Notes under the pieces: generated by a model | What the model was told of the DNA's origin: nothing | Database searches by the model: none | The model's input: the letters and a program-made list of their open reading frames with translations, nothing else | Assembly: GCF_000003815.2 (NCBI RefSeq) | Contig: NC_049987.1 | Coordinates: 2,168,761-2,229,851 of the forward strand | Direction of reading: 5' to 3' | DNA length: 61,091 nucleotides | From: Branchiostoma floridae | Lineage: Eukaryota; Chordata; Leptocardii; Amphioxiformes; Branchiostomatidae | Made by a program: the position numbers and the translations under genes | Shown: one piece after another, positions 45,855 to 56,379 of the stretch | Layout of the letters: each line of letters begins with the position of its first letter | How positions within the stretch are numbered: position 1 is the stretch's first letter

Positions 45855-46148
45855 GTTCTTTTGTTTACCTCATATTTCTGTATATATTTTACTTTGTTTA
45901 ATTCTGAGAATTCTTGGTTTGTTAATCTTGATTTATGTCTGCGATTATATTATGACAGTTCTGTTCTGTAAATTGTTTAGCAGCTACTGCTCATGTTTCC
46001 TATGTTCACTTACGCTGTACATGTATTATCCTCTGTTCATTTATACTTTCTGTTGACGTGTCCTATAAGCCCACGCGGGCTGGGCGTTTGTAAACGCACG
46101 ACACTTTAATAAATCATCATTCATTCATTCATTCATTCATTCATTCAT
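45855..46148 (+). mobile_element. 5'-truncated LINE 3' tail with (ATTC)n
   Basis: The sequence between CACTCACAAAATAT and TATAGTCTACAAATG has no counterpart in U4 (CTCACAAACTATAGTCCACAAATG at 49160) or U1 (3548). It ends CACGCGGGCTGGGCGTTTGT...AATAAATCATC followed by seven or more ATTC units, an L2/CR1-type 3' end. The empty sites in the sister cassettes define the insertion. Confidence 0.8.
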
Positions 46149-46379
46149 ATAGTCTACAAATGACTAACTCCTCTGGTGTGTTTTTTTTCGGGGGGGGGGG
46201 GGGGTCTATTTTGTCAATTTCTTCCATCTTTTCAGCGGCCTGTTTTGTTGGGTATGTCAAATGACGGCGGCTGATGTACTATCGTTGCCTTGTTTACGTC
46301 TCGCTTCAAGAGACAGTAGAATCCAATGTACGAAGATTCTTTACCCAAAATAACCTAAACTTTATGTGAACCTACCCTC

Positions 46380-46700
46380 AGGCCAAGGAAGAAATTCTAA
46401 GCACGTACTCGTAGCTAGGATTGGTAATTTTGACAGTGATGTGAGTCAAACAACAATCATTGACCAATGACAGTCCCCGTGACTGTTTGACTTCATATTT
46501 CCAATTTGTATCTAGATGAGTTTTGCAATCTGAGGTCCATTTTCGTTTCGTTGTCCTCACTTCTGTGAAGACACAAACATGGACGAACGTTTCGTGGATT
46601 TTGCGTGGATCTGGCCATTAAATTCGTCCTCGTGCTACTCTCATTGCAGGACTTTTTCAAAGGAATTTACTTCCGTCACGGTGCCTTGATTTTCAACAAG
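46380..46700 (+). pseudogene. Type-B promoter and broken signal exon (U3)
   Basis: The promoter block (GTGAGTCAAACAACAATCATTGACCAATGACAGTCC) is conserved. The exon starts ATGGACGAACGTTTCGTGGATTTT at 46579 but then diverges (GCGTGGATCTGGCC) and lacks the hydrophobic core and donor found at 49587. It rejoins the family at about 46640 (GGACTTTTTCAAAGGAATTTACTTCC). Confidence 0.7.
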
Positions 46701-47239
46701 TACGTCGTTATATACTTTGCAATAGAACGCAGAAAACTTTCTTGAATGCACGGTAGAGGGAATAACAAAGTTTGCATCGTCCGGACCACTGAACCTTGGC
46801 AGAGTAAACTTCTTTTATCGGAATTTCTTGCAAATATATATTCATCAATCATTTTTATAGTGTATCACCTGAATTTACAGCGATGTCAATTCGGTTGCAA
46901 TGATTGACCAAGATCTATCCAAGGTTACTAAAGGCGATATCTCACTGCGTTGTCAGAGTTGTGTCAGGGCGAATTGAAAACAAAACGCTTAACGAATTTC
47001 ATCGATAAAAAAATCAAATAAATATCTATATACGCTTCGTGTTTTTTTTGTCTTGTTAGAAAAACCTTTACGTTTTTATGATATTCCCATTACAAATCCA
47101 AGAACAACCAGCGTACTGAAATCTAGTGAGATATCAGCATTGATTTGGTAGCTACGATTCTATCGTTGCGATCTTGTTTACCCCAAACTTCAAAGAATAG
47201 AATTTCTCTGAGTTAAACTAGTCTAACCGTCGTTTGAAC

Positions 47240-47459
47240 TTAGCCCACAGGTTGGGGAAGAAATTCCTATCACGTACATGTAGCTCATGTCACTAATATT
47301 GACAGTGATAACAACATCATTGACCAATGACAGGCCCCGTGTCTGGTAACAGCATTCATTGGCCAATGAGAATCCCCGAGTCTGACGTCAGTGATATTTT
47401 TCCATCCGTTACTTCCTTCAGTTATACATCCTAAAGTTTGTACAATTTGTCTGCACAAT
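47240..47459 (+). promoter_or_regulatory. Type-A promoter with a full CRE palindrome (U3)
   Basis: ATCATTGACCAATGACAGGCC and TTCATTGGCCAATGAGAATCC give two CCAAT repeats. TCTGACGTCAGTGATATTTTTCC contains the perfect CRE TGACGTCA at about 47383. CCGTTACTTCC and a leader of about 45 bp precede the ATG at 47460. Function is inferred from conservation. Confidence 0.6.
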
Positions 47460-47526
47460 ATGGAGAAACTTTACGTAAAGTTCTTCTCTCTGGTGTTAAC
47501 GGGTCTCTTCTTCTCTGGAGTGACTG
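47460..47526 (+). CDS. Signal-peptide first exon, intact (U3)
   Basis: The 67-bp exon ending in phase 1 at GTAAGA encodes MEKLYVKFFSLVLTGLFFSG plus VTG, the same as 4798 with conservative changes. Differences from 4798 keep hydrophobicity, and frame and donor are preserved. No body exon in matching order follows within the remaining 13.5 kb, so the partner would lie beyond the window, or the exon is an orphan. Confidence 0.6.
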
Positions 47527-49399
47527 GTAAGAATTGTCCTTTTTTAATGTCTTTATATGGACCCGTTGCCAAACTTAAAGGTTACTGTTATGCATTGGAG
47601 TCGATTGGAAAGCAACAACGACAGAATTTGAACAGAAAGGTGTACAACTTTGTTCAGTATTTCATGTGGGAAATGTAGAATACAACACGGTATTCCGTAT
47701 CGTCCGAGGTGCGGCCCGACCGTTGGGACGGAGGGTGATTTTTACCGTGTTATATCGTATTTATGTCATAGTCATCCCCCCCTTATAGAACATATATTTC
47801 GAAGTAAAATGCGCCGGAAGTTGAGAAAATTTAGTGCCCTCGATCAAAAATTGTTACTACAGCAATGTTCCAACGTCCGAATCAGGTATTCGAATTTTCG
47901 ACCGCGCCGCAATCAGCGTAAGCAGAGTACGTCCGAAATATTCGATGGAAGCCTGTGTGATACTTCGAAGCCTGTGTGATACGCCCTTTGCTACCCTGTC
48001 CGGAACACCTGTATCGAATGTTATCGCGGCCCAAGTATAACATAATAAGGAAAACGTAAGTACAGTAGAAGCCGCTTAATTGCACGGCCTATTTGTCAGT
48101 GAATTTCGTGCAATTATCCAGCTGGTGCAATGATGCGAAGTCATCTAGCTCAACCGTACCGGTTTGGGATTTTGGAATTCCGTGCAGTTAACAAATGTGT
48201 GCGTTAATCCGTTGTGCAATTAACAGACTTCCTCTGTAGTCTGTACTATAAAGATCAGTACTATACACTTACGGCGCGCATTTACAATGAAAAGTCAAAT
48301 ATAACCGTAAGTTCGAAAGCCAGCAATGTTTAGATTATGTAATAGGACATGGTTCTATCTCGGGTGGACAGGGGGACATGCGCCCGAACTGACACGATTT
48401 GAGCGTGTCTGGGGTCGTCTTAACTCGTCTGAGTACAAAAAATTGTGGCAGCATCAAGATTTCAAAGAGAGAAGTGGGGACCTAGACATGTAGAAACTGT
48501 GAGGAAACTCAGTGTGCTACTTTCCGTTGTTTACAGTAAAGAGTTATGATAACTTTTATTTCGTAATGAATAGCACTCATAGTGCGTAAACGTACAGAGG
48601 TGAAGAGATTGAGGGATCCGGGCTACAACCCCCACCTTCTTTACAACCCCTTATAACCTCACCACGTAGTAGCTTAAAGCACTACGTCTACAGTTCAGCC
48701 TTATGGAAGTTTATACTTGTTTAGTCAGGGAAGGAAAAGGTTTGACGTATTTTGGATGTATAGATCCCGATGATTCCAGAAAATGCGGGATAGGCCACTC
48801 CTAATCCAACCCAGTGCAAAAAATAACTGCAGTAATCACGCTGTTCGCAAGACGTCGCCTCCAATGGGGTTGTTTCCCACGTGCGTATATAATTCAAGCA
48901 AAACATTGCTCTTGCGCAGCCATGTGTGCAAAACCATGTTATAATTATCTTCCACCCGACCAGATAACATCCATTGCAAAGATACGCTCATTTATTTTAT
49001 TATACTTTAGACAGTAAAATACATGAATCCATAGAGACGCCAATTCAGTACCACTGATAGTATAGACAAAGCTCGCTCAAAGCTTTCTTATGCTAGTTGG
49101 CAGTTAGCCTATAACAGACGCCACATGTCGCTATAAACATTAGAAATTGACGAAATCGTACTCACAAACTATAGTCCACAAATGACTAACTCCTCTGGTG
49201 TTTTTTGGGGTCTATTTTGTCAATTTCTTCCATCTTTTCAGCAGCCTGTTTTGTTGGGCATGTCAAATGACGGCGGCTGATGTACTATCATTGCCTTCTT
49301 GTTTATGTCTCACTTCAAGAGACAGTAGAATCCAAAGTATGAAGTTTGTCTTTACCCAAAATAACCCAAACTTTATGTGAACCTACCCTCAGGCCACGG

Positions 49400-49586
49400 A
49401 AGAAATTCTAATCACGTACCCTGAGCTAGGTTCAGTAACTTTGACAGTGATGTGAGTCAAACAACAATCATTGACCAATGACAATCCCCAAAACTGTTTG
49501 GCTTCATATTTTTCCATCTTTTGTCTCCGTTGGTGTTGTAATCTGATGTCTGTTCTCGTTGCTATCACTTCTGTGGAGACACAAGC
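49400..49586 (+). promoter_or_regulatory. Type-B promoter (U4)
   Basis: GTGAGTCAAACAACAATCATTGACCAATGACAATCC holds an AP-1-like GTGAGTCA and a CCAAT box. It is followed by CAAAACTGTTTGGCTTCATATTTTTCCATC and the leader ending ACACAAGC before ATG 49587. It has one CCAAT repeat, against two or three in type A. Confidence 0.55.
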
Positions 49587-49653
49587 ATGGACGAACGTTA
49601 CGTGAATTTCTTTTCTCTGGTGCTTTTCGGTCTCTGCCTTTCTGGAGTGACTG
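49587..49653 (+). CDS. Signal-peptide first exon, intact (type B, U4)
   Basis: The 67-bp exon ending in phase 1 at GTGAGA encodes MDERYVNFFSLVLFGLCLSG plus VTG. The hydrophobic core is preserved although the N-terminus differs from type A, so two subtypes of leader are maintained. As for 47460, the downstream partner is not in the window. Confidence 0.6.
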
Positions 49654-49744
49654 GTGAGAATTGTTTTCTTTTATCTTATGTTTTCTCTTATCTTACTCTT
49701 GTTGGAAAGGTGTGGTGGGATATTTAACGTGCGTGGGGTGTGGC

Positions 49745-49925
49745 TCTCCCCAAACACGGGACGTCCATTTGACGTTCTATCCAAGGGACGTCCTAGCAGA
49801 AGCTATGTACTCATTTTCATCTTAGTGAAGTGAACTGGCACAAAGATCGGTTACAAGGCAGGATTCAAACGTGGTACAATTTGAGTCTGAGCCCAACGCG
49901 CTGCTCATTGCCCCGGCGATGTCAC
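49745..49925 (-). mobile_element. tRNA-derived SINE, decayed
   Basis: On the minus strand GAGCAGCGCGTTGGGCTCAGACTC resembles an A-box region and ACGTTTGAATCCTGCC a B box (consensus GGTTCGANNCC with two changes). A tail with AAAATGAGTAC follows. A better-preserved relative is at 54134. Confidence 0.65.
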
Positions 49926-50650
49926 AAATTATCAACATGAAATCAACGGCCAGAAAAAATTAAACAAATAATGTTTACAAGTAATTATACTACTGATACA
50001 AATAACTCAAATAACGTTAACTTAGTATAAAACTACTGTATGTTTGTTCAGATATTAGATCATAATAACAGAGCAATAACAGGAATTTGTAGGACTGTGC
50101 ATAGTTTTTTTTTCCTGGGATGGAAATATTTGATGAAAAGTGGTGAAATGAATATATTTTCATGCTGTTGTTGCTTGAGGGGATAGTATATATATATATA
50201 TTTTTAAAGATCTGTTTCCTTTTTTTCCTCAAAGCAGGAAGGGAGTTAATTCATTAAGATAAAATTAATAGGGGAACAACTATTCTGACACACACACGCA
50301 CATACTACAGACTTTTCTTTTACAATAAAATCTAGCTTTTCAAATATCCATCGCTTTCTGATAGTACTGTTTTCAAATCTGACTTATGGAATGATTCTTG
50401 ATTTAAATCAGGTAATTGCCAGAGATCGCGATCGTAGATAACTTTTGAAGCAAATCAAGATTAGTAAAATCAAGTTACCACCGTAAGGGGTTAAAGCGGG
50501 ATTGTAACTCTTCGCTTTCCGGATATTTTTTTCAAAGTCGTAGAAATTCTTGTCCCTAAAAATCCGTGCTCATTCTTTCCTCTTGGACGGACTTTTGCAA
50601 AGGAATTTACTTCCGTCACGGTCTCAGTGCGACTAAGACATATCTCAAGA

Positions 50651-51340
50651 CCCCCAGCAAAGCGGGCGTTGGCTGCCCTAGCAACACATAGATACAACCT
50701 TTGACCCTGAATTTTCCTCATTTCCCCTATTGTTCGATAATTACCCCCTCCCCGCCCAGTGTGATAACAATGCAGGAAGGGTGCCAGTGGACCAGGTGAG
50801 GTGATACCTGTCCTCCTGTGGAGTGTGAAATATCAGACTGTCTGGGATTGGTGCTGGATGTGTATTATGATTGACAAAGGATTTCCTGGGTTTAGAAGTA
50901 TTTCTAATAACTTACACACTGATTGATTCACGGTTTCATCAAATTTGACCACTTTAATTACAAATAGCCCGACAGAATCTTATAAAGATAACCAAATTCA
51001 ACTAGGGTGTAATCTGACCAATTAAGCTGACCAATAGTTTGATAATTCCCCATGTTCTTTCCTGGATCTGATGCCGGCTTTGTTTGTTTTGATAATCGAT
51101 TTTTATTCCAAAACAAGGTATTTGATAGAAAACAACGCTGATGAAAACTGTTGTACCAATAGTCTGTTTTGATATACTACGGTTACGTCACCTACCACAC
51201 ACACATTTTTTTAGCAAAGTTCACAAGAGCAAGGACGTTATAGTTGAGAAAACACTCTTTTGATAGAGATAAAGAGATAACGGATTGTATCGTAATCAAA
51301 GTCTCAGTGTAAGCTCGTCTAATCCTCGTGTGTCAAGGAA
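50651..51340. other. No gene recognised
   Basis: Non-coding sequence between cassettes. It includes CCCCTCCCCGCCCAG at about 50745 and otherwise AT-rich text without repeat or exon signals. Confidence 0.5.
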
Positions 51341-52114
51341 CAACAGGCAATAAACTGGATAGTGTCAGTCTGGGAGTGTAATTAACTTGTTAAAAAGAGT
51401 ATCGCACCACTCTAAGTTACACATTTTGCTGCTCCTTTAATACATGGTTAAGCTGTCGATCGCCAGACTGTAATTTCAGGGCCACACAGGCCAGCTCTGA
51501 CAGCTCCAGAGCCCACATTCAAAGGTTTTTGTTGCCTGTCCCGGGCTGGCCCTGAACAGATGCAGCTTTTTACCTGTTGTGCACTGACATAGTTGAATGT
51601 TGAATTTAACAGTTTGATTCAAGTAACTTCAGTGTACATGAGCATCTTCCATTTGTTTCAAGGAGAATTTTGTTTCTGATTGCAAACATATCTTTGATAG
51701 ACAGTTATGTCTTCTGTGTACATATTGCAACAGGCAATAAACTGGATAGTGTCAGTCTGGGAGTGTAATTAACTTGTTAAAAAGAGTATCGCACCACTCT
51801 AAGTTACACATTTTGCTGCTCCTTTAATACATGGTTAAGCTGTCGATCGCCAGACTGTAATTTCAGGGCCACACAGGCCAGCTCTGACAGCTCCAGAGCC
51901 CACATTCAAAGGTTTTTGTTGCCTGTCCCGGGCTGGCCCTGAACAGATGCAGCTTTTTACCTGTTGTGCACTGACATAGTTGAATGTTGAATTTAACAGT
52001 TTGATTCAAGTAACTTCAGTGTACATGAGCATCTTCCATTTGTTTCAAGGAGAATTTTGTTTCTGATTGCAAACATATCTTTGATAGACAGTTATGTCTT
52101 CTGTGTACATATTG
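51341..52114. repeat. Perfect 387-bp tandem duplication
   Basis: The segment CAACAGGCAATAAACTGGAT...CTGTGTACATATTG at 51341-51727 is repeated immediately at 51728-52114. I found no mismatch in reading through both. There is no ORF or known element in it. It is either very recent or an assembly duplicate. Confidence 0.93.
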
Positions 52115-52949
52115 TATTTTGAAATCCATGCTTCATAACAATTCTTGTAACATATTCCTTGTTTACACTAAATTACAGCCATGTTTGTGTTTTGTTGATA
52201 TAACCCAAGCCAAGGTGTCTGCCACCTATGCCACTTTCAAGCAAAGGTGTGAACACCTGGCTATTGTTTTCCTCAGGTGCTCAGCTACCCTGCTGTCAGT
52301 GCCCTAAGTAAACAAGTTAATTGCCCTTATTGTCCACTTGTCCAAACAAAGATATCAAATTTCACCCATGGAGGAGCCAAAACTTGAATATTTGTAATTT
52401 TTTTCTTTTTCAGAAGGTGCAACCATATGCAATATATTTTGCTGTCATAAAAGACATTTTTAGAAAGTAGACATGTGGTGCTACAACATCCAAGTGGGAA
52501 TGTACATTGTAAAGTCACTAGGACTTAACAAGACCTTCATGAATATTGCCAATATGCCATTTTTGTCAATATTTTAAACATATTAAAGAATATCCTTGTT
52601 ATTATTGGATCAGCAAGCATGTACCCCCCTGATTGTTATAGAGTACTTATTGATGAATACATACATACCAAATTTACTTCAATTAGATATACCTGAGCGA
52701 TGCACCAAGAGCCTAAAAGCGATAAAATGCAGCAGTGCTTATTATTCATATAATTTAATATCAATGATATTTATGTGAAACCAATGAAGTCAGACTAAAT
52801 CTTATGGACATGATACATGGCCAGTAATTGAAGATTTTATAATATTACCACCAGGTAAACATTTATTACACCAGAAAGTTTCCAGGTCAGTTAATTAGCC
52901 AAGGTGGGCAAAACCTGTCTTAACAATACTGAGTGCCTCAATTGTCAGC
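52115..52949. other. No gene recognised
   Basis: AT-rich sequence. The short ORF at 52119-52307 has no motif. Confidence 0.5.
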
Positions 52950-53380
52950 AGGCACGTCAACATGTCCATTCAACCATACTGTGCAAGAAAAAAGGAACAC
53001 TCAACAAACCTCCATTATGCAAAGCTTGCGGCCTCCTATAATAGACATTTCATAGTAAAATTCCCTGAATATAGTCTCAGTTGCAATGACAGACCAAACT
53101 CTCTCCTAGTTCTTTAATGTTCTTACCTACTACATGTATATAGATATTATACTATCGTTGCGATCTTGTTTATACCTGTCTTCCACGATGTTCTGTACGC
53201 TCTTTTACGTACGGCATAGGCAGCTTATTTTTATTTCCCGTAAATCGTAAAGAAAACCATCCTATCTACGTAATTCGTAGCGAGGCGACCAAATTTAGCG
53301 TAATTGCTTTCCTTGATTTAGGGTAATACGTAGAATGTTCTTCTGAAATCAACGTAAATCGTTGTCGGGACCCCCATGCA

Positions 53381-53610
53381 GACCCTCTTCCACTAGGACG
53401 GTGCTCTCGCCCTGCTCTTTCTGCGACCTAAATTTTGATGGATCGCTCAAAGAATTGTGTAGAAAAAGACGAATATTTTGTTACGCTTTGTGTTTTGTTC
53501 TCTTTTTACCCACACTTTAATATTTTGTAAGATATACCAGTATGAAAACGAAGGTTACGTAGATCTGTTTTGGGTCGCATTAAGATCGTAGCGCGAACGC
53601 CGTCAAAGGG
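53381..53610. mobile_element. Palindromic MITE, copy d (decayed)
   Basis: CCCTCTTCCACTAGGACGGTGCTCTCGCC at the left and GTAGCGCGAACGCCGTCAAAGGG at the right, with the TTTTGTAAGATATACCAGTATGAAAACGAAGG core found in copy b. Confidence 0.7.
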
Positions 53611-53689
53611 TAATGTGGTTTTACGTCACCCTTCAAAGGTACTCGAATGTAAAGAATGACGTTGTTTTGGGTTGACATATAGCCCAACT

Positions 53690-53960
53690 TTCATGGGAAC
53701 TTATCCCACATGTTAAGGAAGGGATTCCAATCACGTAACATTAGTTCGGATCAGTAACTTTGACATGGATGACAACAAATATTGACCAATGACAGTCCCG
53801 AACCCTAACTTGAGTGATATAACCTCTTTATTAATATCTCCTTCAGTTTTGTAGTCTTATGTGTATTCACGTTCCTGGCACTTCCGTAAACGAAGATGGC
53901 AACGTGAAGTTTTTCACACTGACGTTGTTAGTCCCCTTCTTTTCTGAACTGATTTTTTAT
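53690..53960 (+). pseudogene. Decayed promoter and signal exon (U5)
   Basis: GGAACTTATCCCACATGTTAAGGAAGG and one CCAAT repeat are kept. The exon homologue starts ATGGCAACGTGA at 53896, so it stops after three codons, and TTAGTCCCCTTCTTTTCTGAACTG has lost the donor. Confidence 0.65.
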
Positions 53961-54133
53961 ATTGCTTTGTCCTCAAGAGTTTTTTCAACTTATGGACTCA
54001 GCCATAAGTCTTTTTTTTTATCTGCTTTTGGAGAAACGAAGTTAATGTGGCAATACACTCAAGTTACTAAGTTGAATATTAACAGTGCCACATTCACAAT
54101 ACAGACAGCAGACAGAAGGCAAAGGTAGTCTTT

Positions 54134-54303
54134 TTTCTATTACCTCCCGACCTAAGTCAGGTACTCATTTTTACACCTGGCTGATGTGAGGGAGGTCTTG
54201 TAAAGTGCCTTTCCCAAGGACACAACGTCGGGCTCACGGCGTGTATCGAACTTGTGACCTGTACCTATAGATCCCTAGCCGAACGCTCTACCAGTTACGC
54301 CAC
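54134..54303 (-). mobile_element. tRNA-derived SINE
   Basis: On the minus strand GCGTAACTGGTAGAGCGTTC is an A-box-like tRNA start and CACAAGTTCGATACACGCC a B-box-like segment. GTGTCCTTGGGAAAGGCACTTTAC and CACCTGG/AGGTGTAAAAATGAGTACC follow, the latter a body often seen in lancelet and other invertebrate SINEs. The promoter boxes are slightly mutated. Confidence 0.8.
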
Positions 54304-55356
54304 ACACGACGACGAGTCAAATATTGACAGCCGAATTGTTGCAAAGTACAGCGGCTTGACTTGACTGTTATTGTCTTCAATTGGATAAGCAATTTCTTTC
54401 AAATTTTGACGTTTTTAGTGATTTTATAAGATTTTCGAACATTTCTGTGGTTGACGTTGTGTCGGGCCAACCATTTTGTCTGTTTATTGATATGTATTCC
54501 ATACCGTAGAGTGATCTCCATGATCCAATAAAGCTCGAGAATATTAAAAAAAATGCTTCAATTTGGATCCACAGCATTGTGTTGTTATGGACTAATTTCC
54601 GATTATTTTTAATAGTTACGCCTGTCTTGATAAAATTCAAGCTAGGTGAATAATAAAAAGTCATTCATGTGCTTTAGAAAACTTGCAGGCACGAATAGAT
54701 ATTTGTCTGAAGAGCAAAATCACATAGACAGAATCCTGTGCATGTGTCTATTTCCAATTTGTCATGCTCGTGATCAATACTTTAACATTTGTGATAATTC
54801 TAATAATAATAGGGAATTTAGAAATTTAAGAGTAGATAAGCTTTACTTTAATTACATATGCTAGGATTCTGCCATGATTCCTAAAAGTAGGATTCAAATA
54901 TTTTTAGCACGTTGAAAAGATATAACCGTGTTTAACATTTGGATAATGGTTCATTTTGGAGTAGCATCAACCTATTTAAAGGGAATTTACTTCCTTCTAG
55001 GTACTTTATGCTTAGCTGCAACTGGAACATAAATATAACAAATCAAGCATACTGTAACAGCAGCACGAAAACACACTATTCATGCAAAAATGCGAGATCA
55101 TGACCTACCTTCAGGCAATTCTAATTTGTAAACATGAGTTAAACAAGATGGCTTTTAAGTTACGAAGAGGGCACGTTACACAATGTGACAGTAGGCACGG
55201 GATTATCTAAGGTAGCCATCCTGAATAACTAGTAAGCTTAATATTATGCTGACCATCCAAATTTTGCCGAAAACGTTATCGCGAACAACTACCCACACCC
55301 TCAGTTTATTTGCGCTGTGTCTACGAAAGGTCTTCTGTTATCATTTGCTATCTTTA

Positions 55357-55730
55357 AGGCCTTGTTGATTTAAATATATGGATGACATTCGCGCGCGCAT
55401 CAATTTTTGAACGTTTCCATACATAAATAAAAATGTTCAACCATACTCTGAATCGTTCAAATCAGCTTCAGAATAAGCACATATATGATGTGATTTGCAA
55501 AACTAAAATGGAAAAACGTATACTACTGTTATAGCAGATTAAAAGTGAAAGAAGATGCAGAATATATTGTTTAGTATACTATATTCTGGATGTTCAGTCA
55601 TTTGTTCAACCTTCCTGACCACTTTTGATTTAATAATGAGGGCAATTCTTGTAATTTTTTTACTGGCACGCTCGCCTCAATTTTCGGATTCCCAGAGGAT
55701 GTCTTCCATATAATCAAATCAACATGGCCT
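55357..55730. mobile_element. DNA element with about 30-bp inverted termini (short copy)
   Basis: The left end AGGCCTTGTTGATTTAAATATATGGATGACAT is mirrored by ATGTCTTCCATATAATCAAATCAACATGGCCT at the right. It is 374 bp, against 874 bp for the copy at 6377. Both contain GTTCAACC/GGTTGAAC stretches, so this looks like an internal deletion derivative. Confidence 0.8.
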
Positions 55731-55987
55731 AAATAAGCCATTTTCACTGTCGATGGTGCAAGATCTAACATTTAAAAGCCATTGGCTGATTACAGTCTGG
55801 TATTGACTGCTCAGGAATTCCAGGTTTGTATTTTGGGAATAAGTGAAAATATTGTCACCCCTGTTTGCAATACTGTACCGGTATGTGTATAGCCAGTGTA
55901 TAATCGACTGTAGCCGTAACACACCACCTTAGGCACGCGATGCAACAGCAGCTGGCTATGTCACGGTGAACGGTCTGTCACACCTTA

Positions 55988-56222
55988 GGGTGGTCGTATT
56001 TCACTGCACTTGCGGCACCGGTGCGGCACTGCGGGGTTTTAAAGATACTCAACGAATTTCAGAGATAAAGAACGAATTTTCATACGTTTTGTGTATTTTG
56101 TTGTCTTCTAAGTCATACTTTTACGTATTACGCAATATCTAAATTGTAAACGATCAGTGAAAAAAAAAACAATGCCGCAGTGAACGAACCCCGCAGTGTC
56201 GCACTGTTGTCCGAAGTGAACT
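55988..56222. mobile_element. Palindromic MITE related to 36019 (decayed)
   Basis: TGCACTTGCGGCACCGGTGCGGCACTGCGGGG at the left and CCCCGCAGTGTCGCACTGTTG at the right, with ACGTATTACGCAATATC and AACGAATTTCAGAGATA in the core as in 36019. Confidence 0.65.
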
Positions 56223-56379
56223 GATATACCAACTTTACCTTCGCATATCGAAATGTAAGCATTGTTCAAAAATATCTAGTAAGGATGTACTGAAATTGAA
56301 GGCGAAGAGTTCTATTTTGCGATAGTTCTCGGAAAATACTAATATTTGACCATTCCAATCCTTGTTTCTTACTTCTAGT

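Larger units (their letters stand above)
45308..48567 (+). repeat. Duplicated cassette U3 (first of a tandem pair)
   Basis: CACTCATAGTGCGTAAACGTACAGAGG... at 45308 recurs at 48568, a period of about 3260 bp, and the following about 520 bp are very similar. U3 carries a broken type-B signal exon (46579) and an intact type-A one (47460). Its sequence order is that of U1, with a LINE tail inserted at 45855-46148. Confidence 0.85.
48568..50650 (+). repeat. Duplicated cassette U4 (second of the tandem pair)
   Basis: It repeats 45308 onward without the LINE tail, then the type-B promoter and signal exon (49587). It carries a SINE at 49745-49925 in its intron side. The conserved GGACTTTTGCAAAGGAATTTACTTCCGTCACGG at about 50585 is its last clear match. 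Confidence 0.8.
52950..55095 (+). repeat. Duplicated cassette U5, strongly decayed
   Basis: ATGTCCATTCAACCATACTGTGC...CAACAAACCTCC (52960) corresponds to U1 at 4000. MITE copy d is at 53381. Promoter-like AAATATTGACCAATGACAGTCC lies at 53788. GCACGTTGAAAAGATATAACCG...GGGAATTTACTTCC (54906) corresponds to U1 at 6052. The order is the same as in the other cassettes. Confidence 0.7.
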
